This document shows positions 34,016-43,081 of a stretch of 64,000 nt of DNA, piece after piece. A program made the translations under genes and the position numbers. Source of the stretch: Prauserella aidingensis (GTDB lineage Bacteria; Actinomycetota; Actinomycetes; Mycobacteriales; Pseudonocardiaceae). Position 1 is the stretch's first letter. The number at the start of each line of letters is the position of its first letter. The notes under the pieces were generated by a model, which saw only the letters and a list, made by a program, of their open reading frames with translations, was not told where the DNA came from and did not search any database. The stretch covers positions 372,001 through 436,000 of the forward strand of contig NZ_JAMTCN010000002.1 in the NCBI RefSeq assembly GCF_024171865.1, written 5' to 3'.

Positions 34016-35380
34016 ATGGCTGAACTGGGGTCGACCGAGGACCCGAAGGAACTCATCCCCGGCAACGCGGAGACCATCAACGGGGCCGCGAACACGCTGC
34101 GGGAGCAGGCGAAGAAGTTCTCCGACGTGGCGTCCGACCTGGGCAACGTGCGGATCGACAACTGGTACGGCGCGGCGAGCAGCCGGTTCTGGGACACCTT
34201 CTCCGGCGAGAAGCCGAAGTGGGAGAAGGGCGAGGACGCGCTGAAGGCGGCCGCGAGCGCGCTGGATGCCCATGCGCAGAGCGTCTCGCACGCCCAGTCG
34301 CAGGCCGCACAGGCGATCGCCAAGTACAACGAGGGTCTGCAGGCCACCTCGACCGCCCAGCAGAGCTACATCGACGAGCACGGCGTCTCGCCCAACGCGC
34401 CCGGCGCGACCGAGACGTTCGACGACCCCGGCGAGGCCAAACGGCAGGCCGCCAGGGAGATGCTGGAGCGCGCCAGGGAGCAGCTCAAGACCGCGGGCGA
34501 CGAGAACGCGAAGGCGATCAAGGAGAAGGGCGGCCACTCGCAGGATGCGCCGGGCTGGTTGACCGGCCCCGCGGACTTCGCCTCGAAGTCGCCGCAGATC
34601 AAGGGCAACGTCAACACCGACTCCATGGAGAAGACGCTCATGGAGCGGGCGCGCGAGGACGGCGGGCGCTGGAACGACCGCTTCGACCGGTACAACCAGT
34701 ACGGCCACCAGTTCGACACGCCCGAACGGCGCGGCCCGAACGTCGACGTGACCGTCGCGCAGTCGAAGGCCTCCTACGACCTGTGGAAGGCGCAGGCGGC
34801 AGGGGCGACCGAGCTCGCGGGTGGCGGCACCGCGTCGGGATCGGCGAGCGCGAAACTCGGTGCGGACGCGAGCGCGGGCGTCGGTTTCACGCGCGACGGG
34901 CTGAAGGGCACCGCCAAGGCGTCGGTCGGTGCGACCGCGGAAGCCAAGGGGCAGATCAACTACGGTGTCGCGGAGGTCGGTGGCTCCGGCAAGGCGTTCG
35001 CGGGCGCGGAGGCGCAGGGGAACGTCGAGGTCGGTGCCGACGGGCTGAAGGCGGGCGCCAGCGCGTTCGCCGGTGCGCGCGCCGAAGGTGAGGTCCACGG
35101 CGACGTCGGCGGTGTCGGCGCCGGTGTGAAGGGCGAGGCGTGGGCAGGCGCCGGTGTCGAGGCCGACGTGCAGGTCGGCATGGACGACGGCAAGTTCGTC
35201 GTCGGCGGCGAGGTTGGTGCCGCACTCGGCGTGGGTGGCAAGCTGGGCGGCGAAATCACCATCGACCCGGGCAAGGTCACCGACACCGTCGGGCAGGCAA
35301 GCGACGCCATCGGGGACTTCGCAGGCGGAGCGGGCGACAAGGTCCGCGACATCGGCGGAGCACTCAACCCGTTCGACTAG
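34016..35380 (+). CDS. Putative type VII-secreted protein with glycine-rich repetitive C-terminus
   Basis: A 454-residue protein. Residues 1-~105 form a WXG-like helical hairpin (WYG at 50-52, long helices either side). Residues ~110-250 are a charged helical linker (YIDEHGVSPNAPGATETFDD, AKRQAAREMLERAREQLK). From ~260 onward there is an Ala/Gly-rich region where short phrases recur: VGFTRDGLKGTAKASVGA, VEVGADGLKAGASAFAGA, QVGMDDGKFVVGGEVGAA, each about 30 residues apart and likely to form stacked beta-strands. The end (TDTVGQASDAIGDFAGGAGD) is amphipathic. It resembles actinobacterial T7SS substrates with putative toxin or pore C-termini; no catalytic motif is visible. Confidence 0.8.
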   Translation: MAELGSTEDPKELIPGNAETINGAANTLREQAKKFSDVASDLGNVRIDNWYGAASSRFWDTFSGEKPKWEKGEDALKAAASALDAHAQSVSHAQSQAAQAIAKYNEGLQATSTAQQSYIDEHGVSPNAPGATETFDDPGEAKRQAAREMLERAREQLKTAGDENAKAIKEKGGHSQDAPGWLTGPADFASKSPQIKGNVNTDSMEKTLMERAREDGGRWNDRFDRYNQYGHQFDTPERRGPNVDVTVAQSKASYDLWKAQAAGATELAGGGTASGSASAKLGADASAGVGFTRDGLKGTAKASVGATAEAKGQINYGVAEVGGSGKAFAGAEAQGNVEVGADGLKAGASAFAGARAEGEVHGDVGGVGAGVKGEAWAGAGVEADVQVGMDDGKFVVGGEVGAALGVGGKLGGEITIDPGKVTDTVGQASDAIGDFAGGAGDKVRDIGGALNPFD

Positions 35381-35428
35381 CTCACCCGCCCAAACCCGCG
35401 GCCGCGCGCTGCGTGAGAAGGAGAACGA

Positions 35429-35914
35429 ATGGCCACGCAACTTCCGGTGCCGCTGGAGCTCGACCTCCCGGAGGGCTGGACGTCGGCGCCGCCGGACGAG
35501 GTGGACGCACCCGGTGCGGCGTTCGTCGCCCTGCACCTGCCGTCGTCCGACGGCTTCACGGCCAACATCACCGTCTCCGGGAGTATGCGCACCGGTGACA
35601 ACGTGCTGGAGGAGACGGCCGAGGAATCGCTCGAGCGGCTGACGAGCGCGACCGCGGGTACGGCGGAAATGCGGCAGCGGCAGGTGCTCGGGTCGGACGA
35701 CGCGCCCGGCCTGATGCAGCTGGTCGACCTCACCACGACGATCGACAACCAGCCGCTGAAGCTGATCCAGTTCCAGGTGTACCTGCTGCTGCGGGACGTC
35801 TCCGACCCGGAGAAGCAGGTCGTCGTCGAGGTCATGCTCACCTGCAAGGAGTCGCAGTTCGACACCGTGCTGCCGGACTTCCAGACCTTCGTGTCCAACA
35901 TCCGCCCGGCCTGA
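35429..35914 (+). CDS. LpqN/DcrB-like protein, type VII cassette partner
   Basis: A 161-residue protein with the fold pattern of LpqN/DcrB/PsbP-like domains: LELDLPEGWTSAPPDEVDAP, FTANITVSGSM, then a long helix LEETAEESLERL, and a final amphipathic helix ESQFDTVLPDFQTFVSNI. It lacks a signal peptide and so would be cytoplasmic, unlike lipoprotein LpqN. Such proteins follow T7SS substrate genes in Pseudonocardiaceae and may act as chaperone or partner; that is inference. GAAGGAGAACG precedes ATG 35429. It is the third gene of the cassette, 48 bases after the 454-residue protein. Confidence 0.75.
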   Translation: MATQLPVPLELDLPEGWTSAPPDEVDAPGAAFVALHLPSSDGFTANITVSGSMRTGDNVLEETAEESLERLTSATAGTAEMRQRQVLGSDDAPGLMQLVDLTTTIDNQPLKLIQFQVYLLLRDVSDPEKQVVVEVMLTCKESQFDTVLPDFQTFVSNIRPA

Positions 35915-35987
35915 CCACGCCCTGAGCCCGCGCGTTCTGCGCCCGCGCGGGCGAGGCGCTCTTCCGCGTATCCGGCGCCGGTGCGGG

Positions 35988-36620
35988 TCAGGGGACGGTC
36001 GGCCTGCCGAGGTCGGCGGGCAGCAGGCCGGCCACCTCGGTCAGGTACGCCAGTCCGGCATCCACATCGGACTTTCCGAACGGGCCCTTCTGCTCGTACC
36101 AGGTCAGCAGCAGGTCGCCCTCGAACCGCAAGGGGAGCCCGCGTGCGTGGACGGCCGCGCGCAGTGTCGGGTTCAGCACCGTCGCGGCGAAGTCCTCGTC
36201 ACCGCGTGGCCGGACGTCCTTCTTGGTGGGCGTCACCTGAAGGGTCGGCACCTCGCGAGCGAGCCGCACGGTGAACACGCGGTAGTAGCGCGAGTACGTC
36301 TTCCGCTCGCCGACCGTCAAGGGCGTCGGCGTGTACAACAGGCACGTGAACTCGCGGCCCGCGACCACGCCGTGGAGCAGGTCCCGGGAGATCCTGTTGC
36401 GGGCTGTCTGCGAGAACGGAAAGCCGGTGAAGCGGTCGGCATAGCCGGTTTCCTCGGCCTGGTACGTCCAGCCGCGTTGCCGGGCCAGTTCGGCCAGCTC
36501 GGGGCCGGAGTCGTGACGGTACGAGTCGTCCCGCCTCCGGTTGCGCAGCATCAGGAAGACGGCCGAGGCCACGATCGCGGCGAGCACGATGCCGAACAGG
36601 ATCGGCGCGAGAACATCCAT
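35988..36620 (-). CDS. Membrane-anchored protein of unknown function
   Basis: A 210-residue protein with one N-terminal helix (LAPILFGIVLAAIVASAVFLML) followed by a basic stop-transfer RNRRRDDSYR and a ~180-residue cytoplasmic domain. The soluble part reads like the actinobacterial proteins that start with GWTYQAEETGYADRF and contain FTCLLYTPT and LLTWYEQKGP near the end. No catalytic motif is visible. GGAG precedes ATG 36620. It is convergent with the type VII cassette and divergent from urease, and does not look tied to either. Confidence 0.8.
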   Translation of the reverse strand: MDVLAPILFGIVLAAIVASAVFLMLRNRRRDDSYRHDSGPELAELARQRGWTYQAEETGYADRFTGFPFSQTARNRISRDLLHGVVAGREFTCLLYTPTPLTVGERKTYSRYYRVFTVRLAREVPTLQVTPTKKDVRPRGDEDFAATVLNPTLRAAVHARGLPLRFEGDLLLTWYEQKGPFGKSDVDAGLAYLTEVAGLLPADLGRPTVP

Positions 36621-36816
36621 GCCGGCTCCAACATCTCGGTAGGGGACACCGCGCACCTTGCCATCCGCCGCGGTCGGTGGATACGCCCCGCGCCGTACAT
36701 CGCACCCGCGGGCGCCCGATCGGGGTGGAATGCCCGAATGTCGGTGTCGGAGTGGGCCACGCCGCACGCGTGTTAAGGGTGCGTTTCCGACGGGGTTCCG
36801 ACGGCGGTCGCGGTGG

Positions 36817-36822
36817 TAGACA
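36817..36822 (+). promoter_or_regulatory. Leaderless-type -10 element for the urease operon
   Basis: TAGACA ends 6 bases before the ureA ATG. There is no ribosome-binding sequence upstream of ureA, in contrast to ureB (TAGGAGG), so the operon mRNA probably begins at the ureA start codon. Confidence 0.4.
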
Positions 36823-36828
36823 CATCTC

Positions 36829-37131
36829 ATGCATCTGAGTCCCCAGGAGCGAGACAAGTTGCTCGTTCACGTCGCGGCCGACGTTGCCCGCCGACGGCTC
36901 GAACGCGGGGTGCGGCTCAACCACCCCGAGTCGGTCGCGCTCATCACCGACCACGTGATCGAAGGAGCGCGGGACGGCCGCACGGTCGCCGAGCTGATGT
37001 CGTCGGGCCGCGAGGTGCTCACCCGTGACCAGGTGCTCGACGGCGTTCCGGAGATGCTCGACTCGGTCCAGGTCGAGGCGACCTTCCCGGACGGGACGAA
37101 GCTCGTCACGGTCCACGACCCGATCGTCTAG
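36829..37131 (+). CDS. ureA: Urease subunit gamma
   Basis: A 100-residue gamma subunit of nickel urease. The sequence [20 protein letters not shown], the [19 protein letters not shown] block and HDPIV at the end are standard for UreA, and the length is exactly that of the family. It assembles with UreB and UreC into the urease heterotrimer that hydrolyses urea to ammonia and carbamate. First gene of ureABCFGD; no ribosome-binding site but a TAGACA element just upstream. Confidence 0.97.
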   Translation: MHLSPQERDKLLVHVAADVARRRLERGVRLNHPESVALITDHVIEGARDGRTVAELMSSGREVLTRDQVLDGVPEMLDSVQVEATFPDGTKLVTVHDPIV

Positions 37132-37141
37132 GAGGTCCGCG

Positions 37142-37438
37142 GTGACACCAGGGGAGATCGTCCCGGCAGACGGTGCGGTGGAGCTGAACCCCGGCAGACC
37201 GCGCACGACCGTGCGCGTGCGCAACACGGGGGACCGGCCCGTTCAGGTCGGGTCGCATTTCGAGTTCTCGCAGGCCAACAGGGGCCTCGAGTTCGACCGC
37301 GGTGCCGCGGAGGGTAAGCGACTCGACGTCCCCGCGGGCACGGCCGTGCGGTTCGAGCCGGGCGTCGACAGGGAGGTCGACCTCGTGCCGCTGGCGGGCG
37401 CACGCGTGGTGCCGGGGCTGCAACGGAGGGACGCATGA
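37142..37438 (+). CDS. ureB: Urease subunit beta
   Basis: A 98-residue beta subunit. [20 protein letters not shown] and the core [20 protein letters not shown] are the UreB signatures, followed by the expected [18 protein letters not shown]. The GTG start is 10 bases after the ureA stop with TAGGAGG just before it; its stop overlaps the ureC ATG (ATGA). Confidence 0.97.
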   Translation: MTPGEIVPADGAVELNPGRPRTTVRVRNTGDRPVQVGSHFEFSQANRGLEFDRGAAEGKRLDVPAGTAVRFEPGVDREVDLVPLAGARVVPGLQRRDA

Positions 37439-39162
37439 CGGAGCTGAGCCGGGAGCGGTACGCGGAACTGTTCGGCCCGACCGTCGGTGACCGCGTGCGC
37501 CTCGCCGACACCGATCTGCTGATCGAGGTCACCGAGGACCGGAGCATGGGCGCGTCCGGCTCGGGTGACGAGGTGATGTTCGGCGGCGGCAAGGTCATCC
37601 GTGAGTCGATGGGCCAGGCCGCGGTCACGCGGGCGGAAGGCGCGCCGGACCTCGTCGTCACGGGTGCGGTGATCCTCGACCACTGGGGCGTCGTCAAGGC
37701 GGACGTCGGGGTGCGGGACGGTCGGATCGTCGGCATCGGCAAGGCCGGCAACCCGGACACGATGGACGGTGTCGACCCGGCGCTCGTGATCGGACCGTCC
37801 ACAGAGGTCATCGCGGGAAACGGGCGGATCCTCACGGCGGGCGGCATCGACTGCCACGTGCACTTCGTCTGCCCGCAGCTGACGGAGACGGCGCTGGCTT
37901 CCGGACTGACGACCCTCGTCGGCGGTGGCACCGGACCCGCGGAGGGCAGCAAGGCCACGACGGTCACGCCGGGCGCCTGGAATCTCGGCCGCATGCTGCA
38001 GGCGATGGACGACCAGCCCGTCAACGTGCTGTTGCTGGGCAAGGGCAACACCGTGCGCGGTGACGCGCTGCGGGAACAGCTCGCCGCGGGTGCGGGCGGG
38101 TTCAAACTGCACGAGGACTGGGGCACGACGCCTGCGGCGATCGACGCGTGCCTGACGGTCGCCGACGAGTCGGGCGTGCAGGTGGCCATCCACACGGACA
38201 CGCTGAACGAGGCGGGGTTCGTAGAGTCGACGATCGACGCCATCGGCGGTCGTTCCATCAACGCGTACCACACCGAGGGCGCGGGCGGCGGTCACGCGCC
38301 GGACATCATCACGGTCGCGGGCCTGCCGAACGTGCTGCCGTCGTCGACCAATCCCACGCGGCCGCACACGGTGAACACCGTCGACGAACACCTCGACATG
38401 CTCATGGTGTGCCATCACCTCAACCCGTCGGTGCCCGAGGACCTGGCGTTCGCCGAGAGCCGCATCCGGCCCAGCACGATCGCCGCCGAGGACGTGCTCC
38501 ACGACGTCGGCGCGATCTCGATGATCGGCTCCGACTCGCAGGCCATGGGACGGGTCGGCGAGGTCGTGATCCGTACCTGGCAGAGCGCGCACGTGATGAA
38601 ACGCTCCCGCGGTGCCATGCCGGGCGACGACGCGGGACCCGGCGCGGACAACCTGCGGGCGCGTCGGTACGTCGCCAAGTACACGATCAACCCGGCGATC
38701 GCGCACGGACTGGATCGCGAGATCGGCTCGGTCGAGGTGGGCAAGCTCGCGGACCTCGTGCTGTGGGAGCCGAAGTTCTTCGGCGTCCGCCCGCACGTGG
38801 TGCTCAAGGGCGGGTTCATCGCGTGGGCGCAGATGGGCGATGCGAACGCGTCGATCCCGACGCCGCAGCCGCAGTACGCGCGCCCGATGTACGGCGCGTC
38901 CGGCGCGGTGGCGGCGGAGTCGAGCCTGCACTTCGTGTCGGCGTCGGCCGACCCCGATCTGGCCGACCGGTGGCGCCTGCGGAGCGATCTCGCGCGGATC
39001 TCCGACACCCGCCGGGTGACGAAGGCCGACATGGTGCTCAACGACGCGACGCCGGACATCGACGTCGATCCGGACAGCTTCGCGGTCAGGGTCGACGGGG
39101 AACTCGTCGAACCCGCACCGGTGGGCGAACTGCCCATGGCCCAGCGTTACTTCCTGTTCTGA
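37435..39162 (+). CDS. ureC: Urease subunit alpha (catalytic)
   Basis: A 575-residue nickel amidohydrolase subunit. The nickel ligands are visible: His141 and His143 in [10 protein letters not shown], the carbamylated lysine Lys224 in [12 protein letters not shown], a His in [15 protein letters not shown], and an Asp in [16 protein letters not shown]. The flap contains [16 protein letters not shown], with the usual mobile His/Cys. The C-terminus AQRYFLF is standard. ATG 37435 overlaps the ureB stop by 4 bases, so translation is coupled. Catalytically complete. Confidence 0.98.
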   Translation: MTELSRERYAELFGPTVGDRVRLADTDLLIEVTEDRSMGASGSGDEVMFGGGKVIRESMGQAAVTRAEGAPDLVVTGAVILDHWGVVKADVGVRDGRIVGIGKAGNPDTMDGVDPALVIGPSTEVIAGNGRILTAGGIDCHVHFVCPQLTETALASGLTTLVGGGTGPAEGSKATTVTPGAWNLGRMLQAMDDQPVNVLLLGKGNTVRGDALREQLAAGAGGFKLHEDWGTTPAAIDACLTVADESGVQVAIHTDTLNEAGFVESTIDAIGGRSINAYHTEGAGGGHAPDIITVAGLPNVLPSSTNPTRPHTVNTVDEHLDMLMVCHHLNPSVPEDLAFAESRIRPSTIAAEDVLHDVGAISMIGSDSQAMGRVGEVVIRTWQSAHVMKRSRGAMPGDDAGPGADNLRARRYVAKYTINPAIAHGLDREIGSVEVGKLADLVLWEPKFFGVRPHVVLKGGFIAWAQMGDANASIPTPQPQYARPMYGASGAVAAESSLHFVSASADPDLADRWRLRSDLARISDTRRVTKADMVLNDATPDIDVDPDSFAVRVDGELVEPAPVGELPMAQRYFLF

Positions 39163-39167
39163 GCGCG

Positions 39168-39873
39168 GTGTCGACGATGGACTCCTCCGTGACGGGCGCC
39201 GGTGCGGTGTCGCTGATCCTGGCCGATTCGCGGTTCCCCGGCGGTGGCCACGTGCACTCCGGCGGTCTCGAGGAAGCCGTCGAGCGCGGGCTCATCCGTG
39301 ACTCGGCGGATCTGCGGCCGTTCCTGGCAGGCAGGTTGCGCGCGGCGGGCGAGCTCGCCGCGGTGTTCGCCGCGGCCGCCGCGCACGCGGCCGCGCGCGG
39401 AGTGACGCCGCGGCACTGGGCCGTGCTGGACGGCGAGCTCGACGCCCGCACGCCCTCGGCCGCGCAGCGGGAGGCCTCGCGCGCGCAGGGCCGCGGCACC
39501 GCGCGTGCGGCGAAGGCGGCGTGGCCGTCACCCGTGCTGCGTGAGCTGCTGGCCGAGACGCCGCGTCCGCACCACCCCGTGATCCTCGGCGCGATCACGG
39601 GACTGTCCGGCGGGCGGCCCGTCGACGCCGCTTCGGCTGCGGCCTACCTGGCCGTGAGCGGTCCCGCGAGCGCGGCCGTCCGCCTGCTCGGCCTCGACCC
39701 GCTCGCGGTGAACGGGATCGTCGCGAACCTGTCCCACGCGCTCGACGCCGTCGCCGCGCGTGGCGCAGCCGTCGCGGGCCACGACCCGCGCGACCTACCC
39801 GCACCCGGTGCCCCGGCGCTCGACCTGCTCGCCGAGGCCCACGTGCGGCATCACAAGGAAGAGGTGCGTCTCT

Positions 39874-39884
<11 letters not shown>
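39168..39884 (+). CDS. ureF: Urease accessory protein UreF
   Basis: A 238-residue helical urease-assembly factor, which with UreD and UreG delivers nickel to Ure[21 protein letters not shown] is the actinobacterial UreF start and [39 protein letters not shown] the C-terminal half. It is Ala-rich as usual. GTG 39168 is 5 bases after the ureC stop; ATG 39177 is equally possible. It overlaps ureG by 11 bases. Confidence 0.93.
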
Positions 39885-40617
<733 letters not shown>

Positions 40618-40824
40618 CGAAGCCGGAGGCGGAGCGGTGCTGACGGCGGGGTGGCTGCCGATGACCGGGTGGCGGGGTCTTCGTCGTCACACCGATCGTG
40701 GTGCGCACCCGGTGCCCCGACATGACGGGAACGGACGCGTGGGGAACGGGTGCGAGGGGAACGACGGTCGCGTTGAGTGCGACCAAGGTGCCCTTGGGGG
40801 CGTGCGACGGATGACGGAGCGGCC
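40618..40824. other. ureG-ureD gap carrying a palindromic repeat
   Basis: About 207 bases between ureG and ureD, unusual in an otherwise overlapping operon. It contains no gene and its 3' part is copy 3 of the interspersed palindrome. Confidence 0.7.
40752..40802. repeat. Interspersed palindromic repeat, copy 3 (type B/A)
   Basis: The right arm GCGACCAAGGTGCCCTTGGG is of type A, but the left arm reads GCGAGGGGAACGACGGTCGC (type B); the centre is GTTGAGT. The inner six bases still pair. It sits within the urease operon. Confidence 0.85.
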
Positions 40825-41556
40825 GTGAAGGCGACGGCGGAGCTGGAGGCCGAGTTCGATCCCGCCACGGGGCGCACCGTGCTGCGGCGGCTGCGGTCGA
40901 TGGCGCCGCTGACGTTGTTGCCGCAGCGCACCGCGGGCGACGTGGCCCTGGTCCACCTGGTGAACTCGGCGACCGCGCCGCTCGGCGGGGACGAGCTCGC
41001 GCTGCACGTACGGGTCGGCCCGGGGGCGCACCTGCGGCTGTCCGGCGTGGCGGCCACGCTCGCACTGCCCGGTCAACGCGGCGGGGTGAGCGCGATGGCC
41101 GTGCACGCCGAGGTGGCGGCGGACGGCCGGTTCGAGCATCTGCCGGAACCGACGGTCGTCACGGCTCGCGCCCGCCACCACGCGCTGTTGACCGCGGAAC
41201 TCGACACCGGCGCGTCCCTGCGTACCCGTGAGGTGCTCGTGCTCGGCAGGGACGGCGAACGGCCCGGTGACCTCACGACGGCGATGCACGTCACCCGCGG
41301 TGAGACGGCGGTGCTGCGGCAGGAACTGACCATCGGCGACGCGCTGCTCGACGCCAGCCCGGCGTATCTCGCAGGACGGCGGGTACTCGGGACCGAGGTG
41401 CTCGTGGGCGGGGACGCCGACACCGTCGCACCCGCGTCGGGGCAGTGGTGGTCGCTGACGCCGTTGCCCACGGGCGGCGGGCTCGCGACGGTGCTGGCCG
41501 AGGACGCGGTCACCGCCGAACGGGAGCTTGCCGAAGCGGTGCGTCACGCCGGGTGA
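40825..41556 (+). CDS. ureD: Urease accessory protein UreD
   Basis: A 243-residue UreD (UreH) scaffold protein that binds apo-urease and recruits UreF/UreG. Typical features are MAPLTLLPQRTAGDVALVHL near the N-terminus, HLRLSGVAATLALPG, FEHLPEPTVVTARARHHALL and RTREVLVLGRDGERPGDLT. The GTG at 40825 follows the conserved-repeat gap. It is shorter than many UreD proteins (~270 residues), as in other actinobacteria. It closes the ureABCFGD set; ureE is absent. Confidence 0.92.
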   Translation: MKATAELEAEFDPATGRTVLRRLRSMAPLTLLPQRTAGDVALVHLVNSATAPLGGDELALHVRVGPGAHLRLSGVAATLALPGQRGGVSAMAVHAEVAADGRFEHLPEPTVVTARARHHALLTAELDTGASLRTREVLVLGRDGERPGDLTTAMHVTRGETAVLRQELTIGDALLDASPAYLAGRRVLGTEVLVGGDADTVAPASGQWWSLTPLPTGGGLATVLAEDAVTAERELAEAVRHAG

Positions 41557-41733
41557 CCGGCGGCACGCGCCGAGCCCGCGGCCGCTCGCGTGATCGTGTG
41601 GCCGTGGCGGTGGTCACCGGCCGGACGGTTTCGCGCGGGTGGCTCCAGGCCCTAACGTCACTTCTCTACGGTGCGGTTCGGTCACGTTCGGGGCACCTTC
41701 GAAGGACACGGTCTGCGTTCGCGGGAGGTTGGC

Positions 41734-42405
41734 ATGGCGGAGCTGGACGACATCGGCGGTGCGGCGGTGCGGTTGCCGGACATGCGTGTCTCGTACGAGG
41801 CGGAGACGCTCGACGAGGACTCGCTCGCGCCGACCTGGCACGAACAACTGCAACGGTGGCTGGACGTCGCCGTCGACGCGGGGCTGCCGGAACCGAACGC
41901 GATGGTCCTCGCGACCGCCGACGCCGACGGGATGCCGTCGTCGCGGACGGTGCTGTGCAAGGGCCTGGACGAGCGCGGCATCGTGTTCTACACGAACTAC
42001 ACCTCGGCCAAGAGCCACGACCTGACGTCGACGCGCTTCGCCTCGGTGACGTTCCCCTGGTATCCGCTGCAGCGGCAGGTGACCGTGCGTGGCGAGGTGG
42101 AGAAGGTCAGCGCCGAGGAGACGGCGGCGTACTGGCGCGGCAGGCCGCGCGGTTCGCAGCTCGGGGCGTGGGCCTCGCCCCAGTCGACGCGTGTCGACAG
42201 CAGGGAGGCACTGGACAACCACCTGACGGCGGTCGAGCGGCGGTTCGCCGACGTCGACGAGATCCCCGTGCCGCCGCACTGGGGAGGCTGGCGCGTACGT
42301 CCGGTGAGTGCCGAGTTCTGGCAGGGCCGCAAGGACCGCCTCCACGACCGCCTGCGCTTCGTCCGCACCGACGACGACTGGCGCGTGCACCGCATCGCCC
42401 CCTGA
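41734..42405 (+). CDS. pdxH: Pyridoxamine 5'-phosphate oxidase
   Basis: A 223-residue FMN enzyme that oxidises pyridoxine/pyridoxamine phosphate to PLP. MRVSYEAETLDEDSLAPTWH, NAMVLATADADGMPSSRTVL, KGLDERGIVFYTNYTSAKSH, the FPWYPLQRQVTVRGEVEKVS block, GSQLGAWASPQS and the C-terminal RVRPVSAEFWQGRKDRLHDR are all standard. GGGAGG precedes ATG 41734. Single gene following urease; the gene after it is separated by copy 4 of the palindrome. Confidence 0.96.
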   Translation: MAELDDIGGAAVRLPDMRVSYEAETLDEDSLAPTWHEQLQRWLDVAVDAGLPEPNAMVLATADADGMPSSRTVLCKGLDERGIVFYTNYTSAKSHDLTSTRFASVTFPWYPLQRQVTVRGEVEKVSAEETAAYWRGRPRGSQLGAWASPQSTRVDSREALDNHLTAVERRFADVDEIPVPPHWGGWRVRPVSAEFWQGRKDRLHDRLRFVRTDDDWRVHRIAP

Positions 42406-42430
42406 CGCCGTGGCGCCCTCGACGTTCGGA

Positions 42431-42481
42431 GTGAGGGGGAGGTTCGTCGCACTCAGTGCAACCAAAGTGCCCTTGGGGGCG
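42431..42481. repeat. Interspersed palindromic repeat, copy 4 (type B/A)
   Basis: Left arm GTGAGGGGGAGGTTCGTCGC (type B), centre ACTCAGT, right arm GCAACCAAAGTGCCCTTGGG (type A). It lies between pdxH and the next same-strand gene. Confidence 0.82.
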
Positions 42482-42548
42482 TTTCGGCCGCCCCGAGTCG
42501 GTGGTTACGGTCCCTGGCAGGCGGGTTCGACCGGGAGGGTGAGCACTG

Positions 42549-42971
42549 ATGGAAGCGCTGCCCGGGGTGATCGCGGTGATCGTGAGCCTGTTGGCGTGCG
42601 GCGTGGCGGTGTTCAAGTCGGCCCAATCGGCAGCAGGCGGCGGCCTGGAACCCAACACCGGAACCGGGATCCGCACCCGCGCGACACAGGCCTCGGTCGA
42701 GGCCTGGCGCGCGGGACACGAGGCGGCACTGCCCGCAGCGAGGACGGCGTTGCAGGTCGGCTACGTCGGGGCGGGGCTCGGCGCCCTCGGCCTGGTCGTG
42801 CTGCTCGCCACGGACCTGCCGATCCCGCTCGGGATGATCGTGCCCGGGATCTGCCAGGTCGTCCAGCTCGGCCACATCGGCTACGCGGTCTCGGCCGCCA
42901 ACCGTGCCGCTCGCGCCGTCACGGCTTCCGCGTCCGGCTCGGCCACCGACTCCGCGACCGGCGACGACTGA
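42549..42971 (+). CDS. Small membrane protein of unknown function
   Basis: A 140-residue protein with an N-terminal helix (LPGVIAVIVSLLACGVAVFK), a polar loop rich in Gly/Thr, two further helices (VGYVGAGLGALGLVVLLATD and LGMIVPGICQVVQLGHIGYA) and an Ala/Ser-rich acidic tail. No family signature was recognised. The start ATG 42549 has GGGAGGGTGAGC upstream. Independent unit, with a palindromic repeat before it. Confidence 0.7.
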   Translation: MEALPGVIAVIVSLLACGVAVFKSAQSAAGGGLEPNTGTGIRTRATQASVEAWRAGHEAALPAARTALQVGYVGAGLGALGLVVLLATDLPIPLGMIVPGICQVVQLGHIGYAVSAANRAARAVTASASGSATDSATGDD

Positions 42972-43049
42972 ACGGTCCGCCCGCGCCTGCCCGTGTCGTC
43001 GAATCGTGCCGGAGCGGGCTTCCCTCGGAGTGAGCGGCACCATCGGCCA

Positions 43050-43081
43050 CAACTAGTTAGTTGTCGTACGCTAACGAGTTG
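43050..43081. promoter_or_regulatory. Inverted repeats overlapping the MFS start and its -10 element
   Basis: CAACTAGTTAG (43050-43060) and CTAACGAGTTG (43071-43081) are 11-bp arms with one mismatch around a 10-base centre; CAACTA/TAGTTG also forms a tight inner palindrome (43050-43063). TACGCT at 43067-43072, 8 bases before GTG 43081, is the probable -10 of a leaderless mRNA. A repressor bound here would block it. Confidence 0.6.
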
